64,000 bases of DNA from Macrothele yani (taxonomy: Eukaryota; Arthropoda; Arachnida; Araneae; Macrothelidae): the NCBI GenBank assembly GCA_039090855.1, contig CM076999.1, forward strand, positions 112,405,072-112,469,071, written 5' to 3'. The notes under the pieces were generated by a model. The model was not told the origin of the DNA and made no database searches. It saw nothing but the letters and a program-made list of their open reading frames with translations. This document shows, in pieces, positions 32,804 through 43,505 of this stretch. The position numbers and the translations under genes were made by a program. How positions within the stretch are numbered: position 1 is the stretch's first letter; each line of letters begins with the position of its first letter.

Positions 32804-32984
32804 CCAGGTTCGTAATGAGCATCATGACTGCACAATTTTTCAGTCGTAAAATGTGAGGCGGAAGTCCACTCATCTCGATCGTGTGCAAAAATTCAACTGG
32901 ATAGCACGCTCTTTAACCCTCATCTTCAGTCACAACTGTGTTTGTAAATGTTGTTGGCATGAGATTCGCGCTGCGAATATTTTT

Positions 32985-33540
32985 TTTTTTTGAAAGGAAT
33001 AAACTCATATTAAACAACAAATTTAAACTTTATTTGATTGACAAATTCATTCAACCACTTTAGGAAAGACAATAGTCCAGGTTCGTGATTTTTTTGTTTT
33101 TTTGTTTTTTACTAAAGATTTAACGACCACCGTGAGCAACTCAATGGACTATAAGCAGTCGCCCGTAATATTTTCACTAACAATGGTCAACGTAATGCTT
33201 ATTTACATCTTTACATAATGAGAAACGTCTTACCTACCTGAATAAACTGGACCGAATGAATATTAAATTGTATATATATATACATCACACAGTGTTCGCT
33301 GTTCCGATGAGAACTTTAATACGAATGCCTGCTAGCGTTGCTTTGCACAACGATTCGCTGAGAAAAGAGACTTCGGACTTTCGGCTATCTCAGTGCCTCC
33401 ATGCTTCCGCTTTAAACAGCGCGTGAGTCAACCGCAGGCTTCTCCCATTGACTTTACATGGGAACTTTGCCGCCCCACCACGCCCGAACCGTTGCCCCAA
33501 TCTCATTTTTCTCTTCGACTCGCACATCTACATGGTAAGT
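32985..33540 (-). mobile_element. Composite repeat, reverse copy
   Basis: Reverse complement of 21640-22260: AATAAACTCATATTAAACAAC, the SINE tail piece (GACCACCGTGAGCAACTC), the joint GTAATATTTTCACTAAC, and CGGTTGCCCCAATCTCATTTT. The Helitron-like hairpin end is missing at the left, where poly-T sits instead. Confidence 0.7.
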
Positions 33541-33660
33541 AACAAGTTCCTAAGTCCCGCGCCTAATTTCTCTCCGCCTGCTATGGGCAAAATCGCACGG
33601 TGGCGCCATCTAGTGCGCTCTCTCTCATTTACAAACTCTCCTGTCAGAATCGCTAGATTC

Positions 33661-33725
33661 GCTCTAACTTCCTTCCGTTTCTGTGCCCTGCCCGAAAGGG
33701 CACAGAAACGGAAGGAAGTTAGAGC
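33661..33725. repeat. Perfect 29-bp inverted repeat hairpin
   Basis: GCTCTAACTTCCTTCCGTTT at 33661 leads a 29-base arm that is exactly repeated in reverse complement at 33697-33725, with a 7-base loop GCCCGAA. No mismatch. Confidence 0.92.
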
Positions 33726-33835
33726 TCATATATTTGAAATATGTGTACTCAACAACGAGTACATACATTTCGAATGAGAAATACCAGATATACTCACAAT
33801 TGATTCCCTGTATGTACTGAAAAATGAGTGCGTGT

Positions 33836-35205
33836 TGTGACGTACCTGCCAGCAGGACGCACACTACATAAAGGCAGATAGCAGTCAGAACGAACGTCCG
33901 CGTAGCTCAATTGGTAGAGTGACTTATTCCGGAATGAGGGGATCCGAGTTCGAGCCCCGGCGTGGATAAAAATGACGGAGAAATTTACTTCGTTATAATG
34001 GCGCCCGAACTTCCCGGATGACATGGCCGTTCAAAATCTCGCAATGGTGTGATGTTATTTCCACACCGCGAGAGAGGAAAAATCAGAGAATCCCTTCTCC
34101 AGCGCTTCGAAAAATATAAAAGATTGACTGGGAGTTCTCAAGTGCACGTTCTACACAGAGAATGGCTGCCTGCGACGATTCATAGTCACGGCTGACCCGT
34201 GGGCCATGCCCCCGGCCCTCTTTCGGGGGGGGGGGAGGTGTGACGCACCTGCCAGCAGGACGCACACGACATAAAGGCAGATAGCAGTCAGAACGAACGT
34301 CCGCGTAGCTCAATTGGTAGAGTGACTTATTCCGGAATGAGGGGATTCGAGTTCGAGCCCCGGCGTGGATAAAAATGACGGAGAAATTTACTTCGTTATA
34401 ATGGCGCCCGAACTTCCCGGATGACCCGGCCGTTCAAAATCTCGCAATGGTGTGATGTTATTTCCACACCGCGAGATAGGAAAAATCAGAGAATCCTTTC
34501 TCCAGCGCTTCGAAAAATATAAAAGATTGACTGGGAGTTCTCAAGTGCACGTTCTATACAGAGGATGGCTGCCTGCTAGGATTCATGGTCACGGCTGACC
34601 CGTGGGCCATGCCCCCGGCCCTTTTTGGGGCGGGGGCGGGGGCGGGGGCGGAGATGTAACGCACCTGCCAGCAGGACGCACACGACATAAAGGCAGATAG
34701 CAGTCAGAACGAACCTCTGCGTAGCTCAATTGGTAGAGTGACTTATTCCGGAATGAGGGGATCCGAGTTCGAGCCCCGGCGTGGATAAAAATGACGGAGA
34801 AATTTACTTCGTTATAATGGCGCCCGAACTTCCCGGATGACCCGGCCGTTCAAAATCTCGCAATGGTGTGATGTTATTTCCACACCGCGAGAGAGGAAAA
34901 ATCAGAGAATCCCTTCTCCAGCGCTTCGAAAAATATAAAAGATTGACTGGGAGTTCTCAAGTGCACGTTCTATACAGAGGATGGCTGCCTGCTAGGATTC
35001 ATGGTCACGGCTGACCCGTGGGCCATGCCCCCGGCCCTCTTTCGGGGGGATGTGACGCAGCAGGACGCACACGACATAAAGGCAGATAGCAGTCAGAACG
35101 AACGTCCGCGTAGCTCAATTGGTAGAGTGACTTATTCCGGAATTCGGGAATTCGGGTTCGAGCCCCGGCGTGGATAAAAATGACGGAGAAATTTACTTCG
35201 TTATA
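33836..35205 (+). mobile_element. TRIM multimer: four tRNA-carrying LTRs and three internal domains
   Basis: LTRs at 33836-33997, 34239-34400, 34655-34816 (162 bp each) and 35051-35205 (155 bp, missing the CCTGCCAG block). Each begins TGTGACG or TGTAACG and ends GTTATA. Internal domains of 241, 254 and 234 bp start one base later with TGGCGCCCGAAC (primer-binding site, tRNA-Lys type) and end in a G-rich tract (plus-strand primer candidate). The whole array is flanked by one 4-bp duplication, GTGT (33832-33835 and 35206-35209), so it inserted once and expanded by recombination between LTRs. tRNA-like modules: 33897-33966, 34300-34369, 34716-34785, 35105-35174. Confidence 0.9.
33897..33966 (+). 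other. tRNA-like module inside a TRIM LTR (first of four)
   Basis: 70 nt, TCCGCGTAGCTCAATTGG to GGCGTGGA, A and B boxes intact (B box GAGTTCGAGCCC here, slightly off consensus). D stem GCTC/GAGT. Acceptor TCCGCG pairs with CGTGGA, one G-T. Same fold as the minus-strand copies at 2.4 and 58 kb. Confidence 0.75.
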
Positions 35206-35339
35206 GTGTCTTTTCCAAAAATGAGACAAGTACCCGGAGCTATTGTAAGCCCAGAATGTACTCAGAAACGAGTAGATTTTGCTTATTTCTAAGTACCAAT
35301 TTTTAACAGTGCGAGGATTGCCGTCATCGGTTGCAGGGG

Positions 35340-35460
35340 TGTCGCGCCCGATCAACGTGGGACAGTGTCCAGCGACGTTGTGTTGTGTTCAGTGATGAGT
35401 CACGGTTTGCTCTTGGCGCGGATGACGAGTGCATACTTCTTTGGAGACGAGTAGGCTAGC
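35340..35460 (+). pseudogene. Tc1 transposase fragment with the first catalytic Asp
   Basis: One frame reads WDSVQRRCVVFSDESRFALG, then ADDECILLWRR: the first part of a Tc1 catalytic domain. Homology fades on both sides. Confidence 0.65.
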
Positions 35461-35802
35461 GAACGGATCCTTCCTACACCGTGGAACGGCTCGCTTCTCG
35501 CACACCGTTAGTGACTGTGTTGAGTCATTTTCAACGATAGCCGAGCACTGTTCTGCGTTCGAATTACCCGGTAGTCCTCTGGCCAGTAAAGACTCCATCA
35601 GGCCAGTGAAATATTTATATCACTGACCCGCATGGCCAGTTATTTTCTTTTTTGTCGTTTTTTTGTTGTTTGCTTGTTTTGGAATTTACAAGTTTATAAA
35701 GAACTGAATCAGATTTCAAAATATCCAGGTTTGGCTGTGCCAGTTTTCGTGTGTTTATTTTGAATTCAGATATTTACTACTTAAGAACTGAAGGTCGGAA
35801 TT

Positions 35803-36025
35803 TTTTTTTTTTTTTTTTTTTGAGGTTTAACGACCACCGTGAGCCACTCAATGGGCTATAAGCAGTCGCCCGTCCCTAATTTAGGGTCACTGGTTCCAGG
35901 TAAGGGAGAGAGCCAGTGCCGTAAGACAAACACAACATCCATGCCTGACCGGGATTCGAACCCGGACCCCTTACGGACGAATGATCAGAGGCCAGCGCCT
36001 TAGACCACTGCGCCACCGGGGCGGC
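35803..36025 (-). mobile_element. tRNA-derived SINE
   Basis: Reverse copy, full length, with a 13-bp target duplication GAAGGTCGGAATT (35790-35802 and 36026-36038). Confidence 0.94.
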
Positions 36026-36132
36026 GAAGGTCGGAATTGCAAACTATACTTCAGCTTCATGAAACATTTAGATTGTAACTAATCAAGGTCCGAATCAAAA
36101 TATTTCATAGTATTTGAACTACAAACCTTCAT

Positions 36133-36353
36133 TTTTTTTTTTTTTGATTGGAGGTTTAACGACCACCGTGACCAACTCAGTGGGCTATAAGCGGTCGCCT
36201 GTCCCTAATTTAGGGTCACTGACTCCAGGGAAGGGAGAAAGCCAGTGCCGTAAAACAAACACAACATCCATTCCTCACTGGGATACGAACCTGGACCCAT
36301 TTCGGACGAATGATCAGAAGCCATCGCTTAGACCACTGCGCCACGGTGCGGTA
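36133..36353 (-). mobile_element. tRNA-derived SINE
   Basis: Reverse copy with target duplication AAACCTTCATT / AAACCTTAATT (one difference). The head is truncated or mutated at GCCACGGTGCGG. Confidence 0.9.
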
Positions 36354-36379
36354 AACCTTAATTTAGAATTAACTATATA

Positions 36380-37675
36380 CGCAGTGCGTCAAAGAATTTT
36401 TAACACTGGGTCTGTAAAATGAAACAGAAACAAGAAATTATAATTTGTTTTGGTTTGTTATTCAAAATAAGTCCCTCCGGCTTCAATACACTTGTTACAG
36501 CGATTTAATAATGATTCGAATGCCTGTTCCAGTTCACTTTGCGGAATTGCCTCCGAAGCACGCGTCGAAGCTGTTTGTATGGTCGAAATATCATCAAAAT
36601 AACACCCTTTTAACGTCATTTTAAGTCGCAAGGTGCTAAATCAGGCAAATACGGTGGATGATTCAACACACAGACGTTGTTTCTCGCTAAAAATCTACGA
36701 ACAAGAAGTGAGGTGTGACTGGGTGCATTATCGTGCAACAAACACCAACTGTTTTCATCTCGATATTCTGGAGGAATGCGACGAATTCTGCCCATCAAAC
36801 GCCTTAAGACATTTAAATAAAACTCACCAGTAATTGTTTGTCCACTTGGAACAAATTCTTTGTGGATAATAATACCCTTACTATCGAAGAATGTAATGAA
36901 CATTGTTTTGATTTTCGATGGAACTTTTCTTGTTTTTTTGGCTTGTGGCGAGTTTTTTGACTTCCATTCCGCACTTTGTCGCTTTGTTTTAGGATCATAT
37001 TGAAAACACCATGCTTCATCACCAGTAACAATCGATTTCAAGAAGTTTGGATCATTTTCAGCGACTGAAATGATGTCTCTGCAATGAGCACTTCTCCTTG
37101 ATTTTTGTTCATTGGTTAACATGTGTGGAACAAATTTAGCACAGACTTTTGTTTTGCCCAAATCTTGATGCAGGATGGTTCGAATCGTTTCTTTGTTGAT
37201 GTTTAAAGACCTTCCATCATTCTTAGTGACGCACATCGATTGTTTGCCACGAAATCACGCACTTTTTCAATAATCTCAGCTGTCCTAGATGAACTTGGTC
37301 TTCCGGTATGCTTATCATCTTCTAGTGTATCTCTTCCGTCCAAAAAACATTTGTGCCACAGGAAAACATTTGATCTACTTAAACAAAACTCACCGTAAAC
37401 TTGTTTTATCATTTGGTACGTTTCCGAGGCACTTTTACCAAGTTTTGCTTTAAATTTAATAACAGCCCTTTGTTCCATCTTAATAATTCAACATGAAAAA
37501 AATTTTCCTTCTCTAATGAACGGCCGTTTCGTTTGAGTTACTTTAACAACTGTGCAGTACTTTTGGCAGAAAGCAAGCAGATGGCCACTGTTTATAACGC
37601 ATTCGCGATTACACTGGTAGAGCCACCGTAGGCTGAAATCTAGCGCCAGTCTTAAAAATTCTTTGACGCACTGTG
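36380..37675 (-). mobile_element. Mariner element with both terminal inverted repeats
   Basis: 1,296 bp between TA duplications (36378-36379, 37676-37677). Inverted ends: left CGCAGTGCGTCAAAGAATTT, right CACAGTGCGTCAAAGAATTT in reverse complement. Full-length by mariner standards, with a transposase gene damaged by small indels. Confidence 0.9.
36480..37478 (-). pseudogene. Mariner transposase, DD34D, two frameshifts
   Basis: Starts MEQRAVIKFKAKLGKSASET at 37478. The first helix-turn-helix and the HTGRPSSSRTAE linker are in this frame, which runs to 37203. The next frame (37236-36616) carries the second helix-turn-helix, KFVPHMLT, VTGDEAWCF (first Asp), LLHDNAPSHTS (second Asp) and LPDLAPCD (third Asp, spacing 34). 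A small deletion then removes the FFLFPK block expected next and shifts the frame, with the tail MTLKGCYFDDISTIQ readable downstream. The catalytic Asp residues are intact. Confidence 0.88.
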
Positions 37676-37679
37676 TATT

Positions 37680-38066
37680 ACTACTCTTCAGTTTACTATA
37701 CTTGATACAAATACCATATGCATATTTCTGAACCCGTAAAAATGATTGGACTACGACATTTTGGTATAAACTGGCTCTGCTGAAAAGTGATTTTTTTTTT
37801 CTGTTGTTTTCTACTTTCTACAACTGCGTACTGTGCTTTGTGCTTTATTTATACATTATTTGCACGCATACATGTACACATTCTGCCGATCTAAATGTGT
37901 TATATGCAGCTCCAACGAAATGATACATTATATTTTACATATTCTGTAAAGGTGTACGATTTTTCTCCCACGGGCCAGTTGGCATTTTGGCGGACCAATG
38001 ATCCGCAAATTCGAGTGATTCACTGGTCCTGTAGAAAATTTATTTCAAATTCTAACACTGCCCTTG
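37680..38066. other. Unassigned stretch
   Basis: No supported gene. It leads into the long hairpin. Confidence 0.4.
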
Positions 38067-38273
38067 ATTCCAAAGGTAATTGGTTGCAACACCGTCTTAT
38101 CACGTTAACACATTTATTTGAAAAATACAAGCACTTTCGGGATGCTCAATATCATCCCATCCTCAGGTGTACACCTGAGGATGGGATGATATTGAATATC
38201 CCGAAAGTGCCTGTGTTTTTCAAATAAATGTGCTAAAGTGTTAAGACGGTGTTGCAACAATTACCTTTGGAAT
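38067..38273. repeat. Long inverted repeat without loop (about 103-bp arms)
   Basis: The sequence folds back on itself around 38170/38171; the centre CCTCAGGTGTACACCTGAGG (38161-38180) is a perfect 20-bp palindrome. The arms pair with only a handful of mismatches and small indels out to ATTCCAAAGG at 38067 and CCTTTGGAAT at 38273. No coding capacity. Confidence 0.92.
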
Positions 38274-38346
38274 TTCTCGACACGTATACACAACCAACAA
38301 GGCTTACGTGTTTAACTCTAGCATTCACTGCTCTTGATAGTCCTCC

Positions 38347-38735
38347 GTGCCACCCTTACGGCTCGACGGTATGTCGACGACATTCTACGTGTTGCCATTC
38401 CTGTTGCAGCATCACCGGGCAATTTTTCAACAGGATAATGCGCGGCCACACACGGCACAGCTCTTCCAGGCCTGCTTCTGTGATGTCAACAATCTTTCAT
38501 GGCCAGCCCGATCGCCCGAACTCTCACCGATCGAGCATCTTTGGGGCATGATAGGACGGCATTAACTACACCCATCCCGGATGTCGGCAAACTGACACGT
38601 AATCTGAACATCATCTGGCATGCTATACCTCAAGACAGTATTCCTGACCAGTATTCGTCTACGCCATGCCGGGTAATCGCTTGTATCCGAGCCAGAGGTG
38701 GCGTTACAGCGTACTCACTTGGTCCACTGGTGTGG
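38347..38735 (+). pseudogene. Tc1 transposase C-terminal half
   Basis: Reads HHRAIFQQDNARPHTAQLF, NLSWPARSPELSPIEHLWGM. Second Asp and Glu are present with 32 residues between, two fewer than DD34E, so a small deletion is likely. After Gly-Arg-His there is a stop and the remainder (LHPSRMSAN..., EPEVALQRTHLV) is decayed. The first catalytic Asp region is absent. Confidence 0.75.
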
Positions 38736-38869
38736 CTGTTTTTTTTATCTGGATAAATGGCCAAAGCGCTCTGGAATTGAAATTATTTCGATTTTCTTTC
38801 CAACCGTACGTTGAAAAAGCGTATATGCTCCAGCTTTTTCCGTCAGTCTGTCTGTCGGCACGATAACTC

Positions 38870-40205
38870 AAGTAAAAATGGTCCGATTTCGATGAAATTT
38901 TAGTATGTGGTAGGGGACCACCAGGGGACGAGCCCTATTGAAAATGGGTGAAGTGGGGTCAAAGGTCACGCCATAAGAGCAGGATCCATTAAATTGCCCT
39001 TATGCGTCATAACTTGCGTAAATATGGTTCGATTTTGATGAAATTTTAGTATGTGGTAGGGGACCACCAGGGGACGAGCCCTATTGAAAATGGGTGAAGT
39101 GGGGTCAAAGGTCACGCCATAAGAGCAGGATCCATTAAATTGCCCTTATGCGTCATAACTTGCGTAAATATGGTTCGATTTTGATGAAATTTTAGTATGT
39201 GGTAGGGGACCACCAGGGGACGAACCCTATTGAAAATGAGTGAAGTGGAGTCAAAGGTCACGCCATAAGAGCAGGATCCATTAAATTGCCCTTATGCGTC
39301 ATAACTTGCGTAAATATGGTTCGATTTTGATGAAATTTTAGTATGTGGTAGGGAACTATTTGGGCACGAACTCTATTGAAAATTGGCAAATTGGGGTCAA
39401 AGGTCAGGCAGGACATAAGAGCGGGATTTATTCCATTGCCCTTATGCGTCATAACTTGCGTAAAAATGGTTCGATTTCGATGAAATTTTGGTATGTGGTA
39501 AGGAACCACCTGGGAACGAAACCTATTGAAAATGGGTGGAATGAGGTCAAAGGTCAGGACATAAAAGCGGGATCCATTTCATTGCCTTTATGCGTCATAA
39601 AATACGTAAATATTGTTCGATTTCGATGAAATTTTAGTATTTGGTAATGAACCACTTGGGGACGAACCCTTTTGAAAATGGGCGAAATGAGGTCAAAGGT
39701 CAGGGCATAAAGGTGGAATCCATTCCATTGCCTTTATGCGTCATAACATGAGTAAATATGGTTCGATTTCGATGAAATTTTAGTATGTGGTAGGGAGCCA
39801 CTGGGGACGAACCCTATTGAAAATGGGCGAAATGGGGTCAAAGGTCAGGACACTGGAGTGGGATCCATTCCATTGCCCTTGTGCATCATAACTTACCAAA
39901 AAATGTTTCGATTGTGACAAAACGTCATCATGTTGTTCCGGAGGTATAGTGACCCGGTTCTGTTGAATATCAACGAAATGGGGTCAAAGGTCATTGCCCA
40001 AAAAGCAAGATTTATTCCACAGCCATTATTCTCATAACTTGCGTAAAACTGCTTCTATTGCGACAAAACTTTAGTACGTTATTCTTGAGGTGTACTGAAC
40101 CGGTTCTGTTGAATATCATCGAAATGGGATCAAAGGTCAGGACACAGGAGCGAGATTTATTCCACAGCAATTATCCTCATAACTTGAGTAATAATTTCTG
40201 GTATG
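38870..40205. repeat. 146-bp tandem array carrying DR1-type motifs
   Basis: Nine copies, spacing 145-150 bp. Each unit has CATAACTTGCGTAAATATGG, TTCGATTTTGATGAAATTTTAG, GGGACGAACCCTATTGAAAATGGG, and a GGGGTCAAAGGTCA-type block. That block is at 38955, 39101, 39247, 39393, 39543, 39689, 39834, 39980 and 40126. The first four units are nearly identical and the later ones progressively diverged. Confidence 0.92.
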
Positions 40206-40209
40206 TTGG

Positions 40210-40880
40210 AAAGCGTATCATAATCAATGCATTGCCTGATTTTACTAACTTGTTAATACATGTATAGTGTACAAATCAATTTTCATTTCAATTCGATGAT
40301 TCCTTCTGGGTGTTTACTTTTTTTCGGCAAAGAATGTATTTACGACGTACTATGAAATACATATAGCGTCTCGGCTGAGCATTCAACAGTGTTATCACCA
40401 AAACAACATGGTATTTGTTTGATGCATTTAAAAAAGATCAGGAAAAAATTTCGTCTTTTATATAAATAACAAGTGGGCATTCACCCAATCGTATTTCCGG
40501 CAGCTTTGATTTTCAGGAGACAGGCGAGCGTTAGTAATGTTTCAAACATGCCGTTGCGACCATTGCCCCTCGCACATACAACTGCAAGCTTCCTTCCGCC
40601 ACCTGTCACATCTCAATGCCCTGTAGAGAATTCAGTTGTTTCGCATCTGCGCATATTTCACCTGAGGCCGTTGCACTTGCAGTTTACGCTCGAGGGAGAC
40701 GATTCTGCCACATCAAGTCCACTAAAATGCATTCCCAACTGAATCGAAAACCGTACTTTATCGCAGATTGAATATCCTAGCGTATATTAAAAAATTATGT
40801 TCATCTTTTTAAAACAATTAGAAAAATAAAGAGAAAAACAGCGAAATATGTAATGATGTGCTAAATAACAATATCTAATG
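40210..40880. other. Unassigned stretch
   Basis: A plus frame of 89 codons at 40473-40742 (Pro/Ser/Leu-rich) has no recognisable domain and no context. No other feature. Confidence 0.4.
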
Positions 40881-40882
40881 AT

Positions 40883-41090
40883 ATACTGGTGGCGCAGTGG
40901 TCTAAGCGCTGGCTTATGACCATTCGTCCGTGAAGGGTTCGGGTTCGAATCCCGTGAGGCATGGATGTTGCGTTTGTCTTCCGGCCCTGGCTTTCTGCCT
41001 TCCCTGGAACCAGCGGCCCTAAATTAGGGACGGGCGACCGCTTATAGCCCACTGAGTTGCTCACGGTGGTCGTTAAACCTTCAATAAAAA
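40883..41090 (+). mobile_element. tRNA-derived SINE
   Basis: Plus-orientation copy, head ACTGGTGGCGCAGTGGTC, tail AACCTTCAATAAAAAAC. Imperfect target duplication AATGATATA / AATAATATA. Confidence 0.85.
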
Positions 41091-41279
41091 ACAAAAATAA
41101 TATACCTTTTTTGCTGTCCTAAATTTCCTAATAATATTAAAGATTTTGATACCTCTTAAAGGAACTTCAATCGAAACATCAGAGAAAATTTTCCAGGTAG
41201 GTCGACATTTGCACCTGAATGAATCTGTAATCTAGCACTTAGCCTTTTATTCAAAATACTGTGATGGAAAACTTTCTCT

Positions 41280-42725
41280 AGTCAGGAAAGTGTAATGACG
41301 TGTGAACCCCCATTTACATATCACTAATCTGCCTGAAAAGGTAATAGGAATTTTCGAACGCATCAGCCTTTGTGCTGTGTTCTCGAGCGCGTTACCTATT
41401 TATTCTAACTCCTGTGCCGGACAACGCCCTCCTAGTCAGGAAAGTGTAATGACATGGGAAACACACATTTTCATATCACTAGTCTGCCTGAAAAGGTAAT
41501 AGAAATTTACTAACTCATCAGCCTTTGATCTATGTTCTCGAGCACGTTGCCTTTTTATTCAAACTCCTGTGCCGGACAACGCCCTCATAGTCAGGAAAGT
41601 GTAATGACATGGGAAATACGCATTTACATGTCTCTAATATGCCTTAAAAGGTAATCGGAATTCACTAATTCCTCAGCCTTCGTACTTTGTTCTCCAGACT
41701 GTTGTCTTCTTATTCAAAGTCCTGTGCTGAACAACGCCCTTTAGTGAAGACAGTACAATGACGTTGCAAGACCCCGATTTGTATAACCCTAGTACACCTC
41801 CAAAGGTGATTGGAAATTACTTGTTGATGACTTCTGGTACTTTGTTCTGCAAACTGTTACCTTCTTATTCCAACTCCTGTGCCGAACAACGCCATCTAGT
41901 GAGGAGAGTGCAGTGACGTTGGGTGACACCGATTTACATAACTCTATTTCACCTCCAAAGGTGGTCGGAAGTTACATGTTGATGAGTCCTAGTACTTTGT
42001 TCTCCAGAGTGTCGCCTTCTTATTCCAACTCATGTGCCGAACAACGCCCTCTAGTGAAGAGAGTTCGGTGACGTTGGGTGATACCGATTTACATAACCCT
42101 ATTTCACCTCCAAAGATGGTCGGAAGTTACATATTGCTGAGTCCTGGTACTTTGTTCCCCAGGGTGTAGCCGTCTTATTCCAACTCATGTGCCGAACAAC
42201 GCCCTCTAGTGAGGAGAGTACGATGATTTTGGGTAACACCGATTTGCATAACCTTAATTCACCTCCAAAGATGAACGGAAGTTGCTTATTGATGAGTCCT
42301 GGCACTTTGTTCCCCAGGGTGTAGCCGTCTTATTCCAACTCCTGTGCCGAACAACGCCCACTAGTGAGGAGAGTGCGATGATTTTGGGTAACACCGATTT
42401 GCGTAACCCTATTTCACCTCCAAAGATGATCGGAAGTTACTTATTGATGAGTCCTGGTACTTTGTTCCTCAGGGTGTAGCCGTCTTATTCCAACTCATGT
42501 GCCGAACAACGCCCTCTAGTGAGGAGAGTGCAGTGACGTTGGTTGACACCGATTTACATAACCCTATTTCACAACCAAAGATGGTCGGAAGTTACTTATT
42601 GATGAGTCCTGGTACTTTGTTCTCCAGGGTGTAGCCTTCTTATTCCAACTCCTGTGCCGAACAACGCCCTCTAGTGAGGAGAGTGCGATGAATTTGGGTA
42701 ACACCGATTTGCATAACCCTACTAG
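41280..42725. repeat. 155-bp tandem array
   Basis: About nine to ten copies with a unit of 155 bp in the later part (GCCGAACAACGCCC at 42191, 42346, 42501 and 42656). The unit includes TTACATAACCCTATTTCACC, TGATGAGTCCTGGTACTTTG and CTAGTGAGGAGAGTGC. Early copies (41280-41750) are diverged and 10-20 bp different in length. The gradient runs opposite to that of the 146-bp array upstream: here the freshest copies are at the right end. Confidence 0.88.
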
Positions 42726-42884
42726 AAACGCGATTCGTCGGACCACACTCATTTTCTGTCTAATTCTTGTGCTCCTGAGGGAACTGGAGGCGTTTTTTCT
42801 TGTTCGCTGCAGATAGCAATGGCTTACGGATAAGACGTCTGCTTCTGTAACGCATACGATGTAATGTGCGGGGAAATGCATGTT

Positions 42885-43175
42885 GAAAGGCCATCAGACT
42901 TGGTCCCTGATTCAGAAAGACCATCAGACTTGGTCATGTTGAAAGGCCATCAGACTTGTCATGTTGAAAGGCCATCAGACTTGTCACGTTGAAAGGCCAT
43001 CAGACTTGGTCATGTTGAAAGGCCATCAGACCTGGTCATGTTGAAAGGCCATCAGACTTGGTCATGTTGAAAGGCCATCAGACTTGGTCATGTTGAAAGG
43101 CCATCAGACTTGTCATGTTGAAAGGCCACCAGACTTGGTCATGTTGAAAGGCCATCAGACTTGGTCCCTGATTTA
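42885..43175. repeat. 24-26-bp minisatellite
   Basis: About eleven copies of CATGTTGAAAGGCCATCAGA plus CTTGGT (26 bp), several lacking GG (24 bp). Framed by GGTCCCTGATT at both ends. Confidence 0.92.
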
Positions 43176-43274
43176 ATCTGACGAAGTGTTTCCCGTCTGT
43201 TGGACTCAACAAGTCTGCCTACTCTCGTCTTAGCTCGAGTATCCAGTATCCGTTGATGCCCACACGCCTTGCAC

Positions 43275-43505
43275 TCAGACTCGGTTCTTGACCGGAGGTC
43301 TACTTCTGTAAACTATAACCGCTGCCCTCGATAATTTCTCAAGTGCAGCCGTTTTGCTAATGCTCGCACCAATGCTTCGAGCACCCAAGATCATTCCATG
43401 TTCAAAGTCCACCATATCGCGTCTTTTAGCCATTATTTCTTGCTCAATGCACTGCATTAGTGTCTGCATGCCTTCATCGTTCCCTTTATATATCGATTCA
43501 GCCAT
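43275..43505 (-). pseudogene. Tc1 transposase N-terminal fragment
   Basis: MAKRRDMVDFEHGMILGARS and ASISKTAALEKLSRAAV form the first helix-turn-helix of a Tc1 transposase (DFEHG...GASISETA pattern). Upstream residues in the same frame (MAESIYKGNDEG) are not part of the family. Nothing of the catalytic domain follows. Confidence 0.65.

Noticed and set aside
33998..34012. An integrated retrovirus, because of the Lys-type primer-binding site
   Set aside because: The interiors are only about 130-250 bp and encode nothing; no gag, pol or env sequence is attached.
40473..40742. Small 89-codon gene
   Set aside because: No domain, low complexity, no upstream or downstream support.
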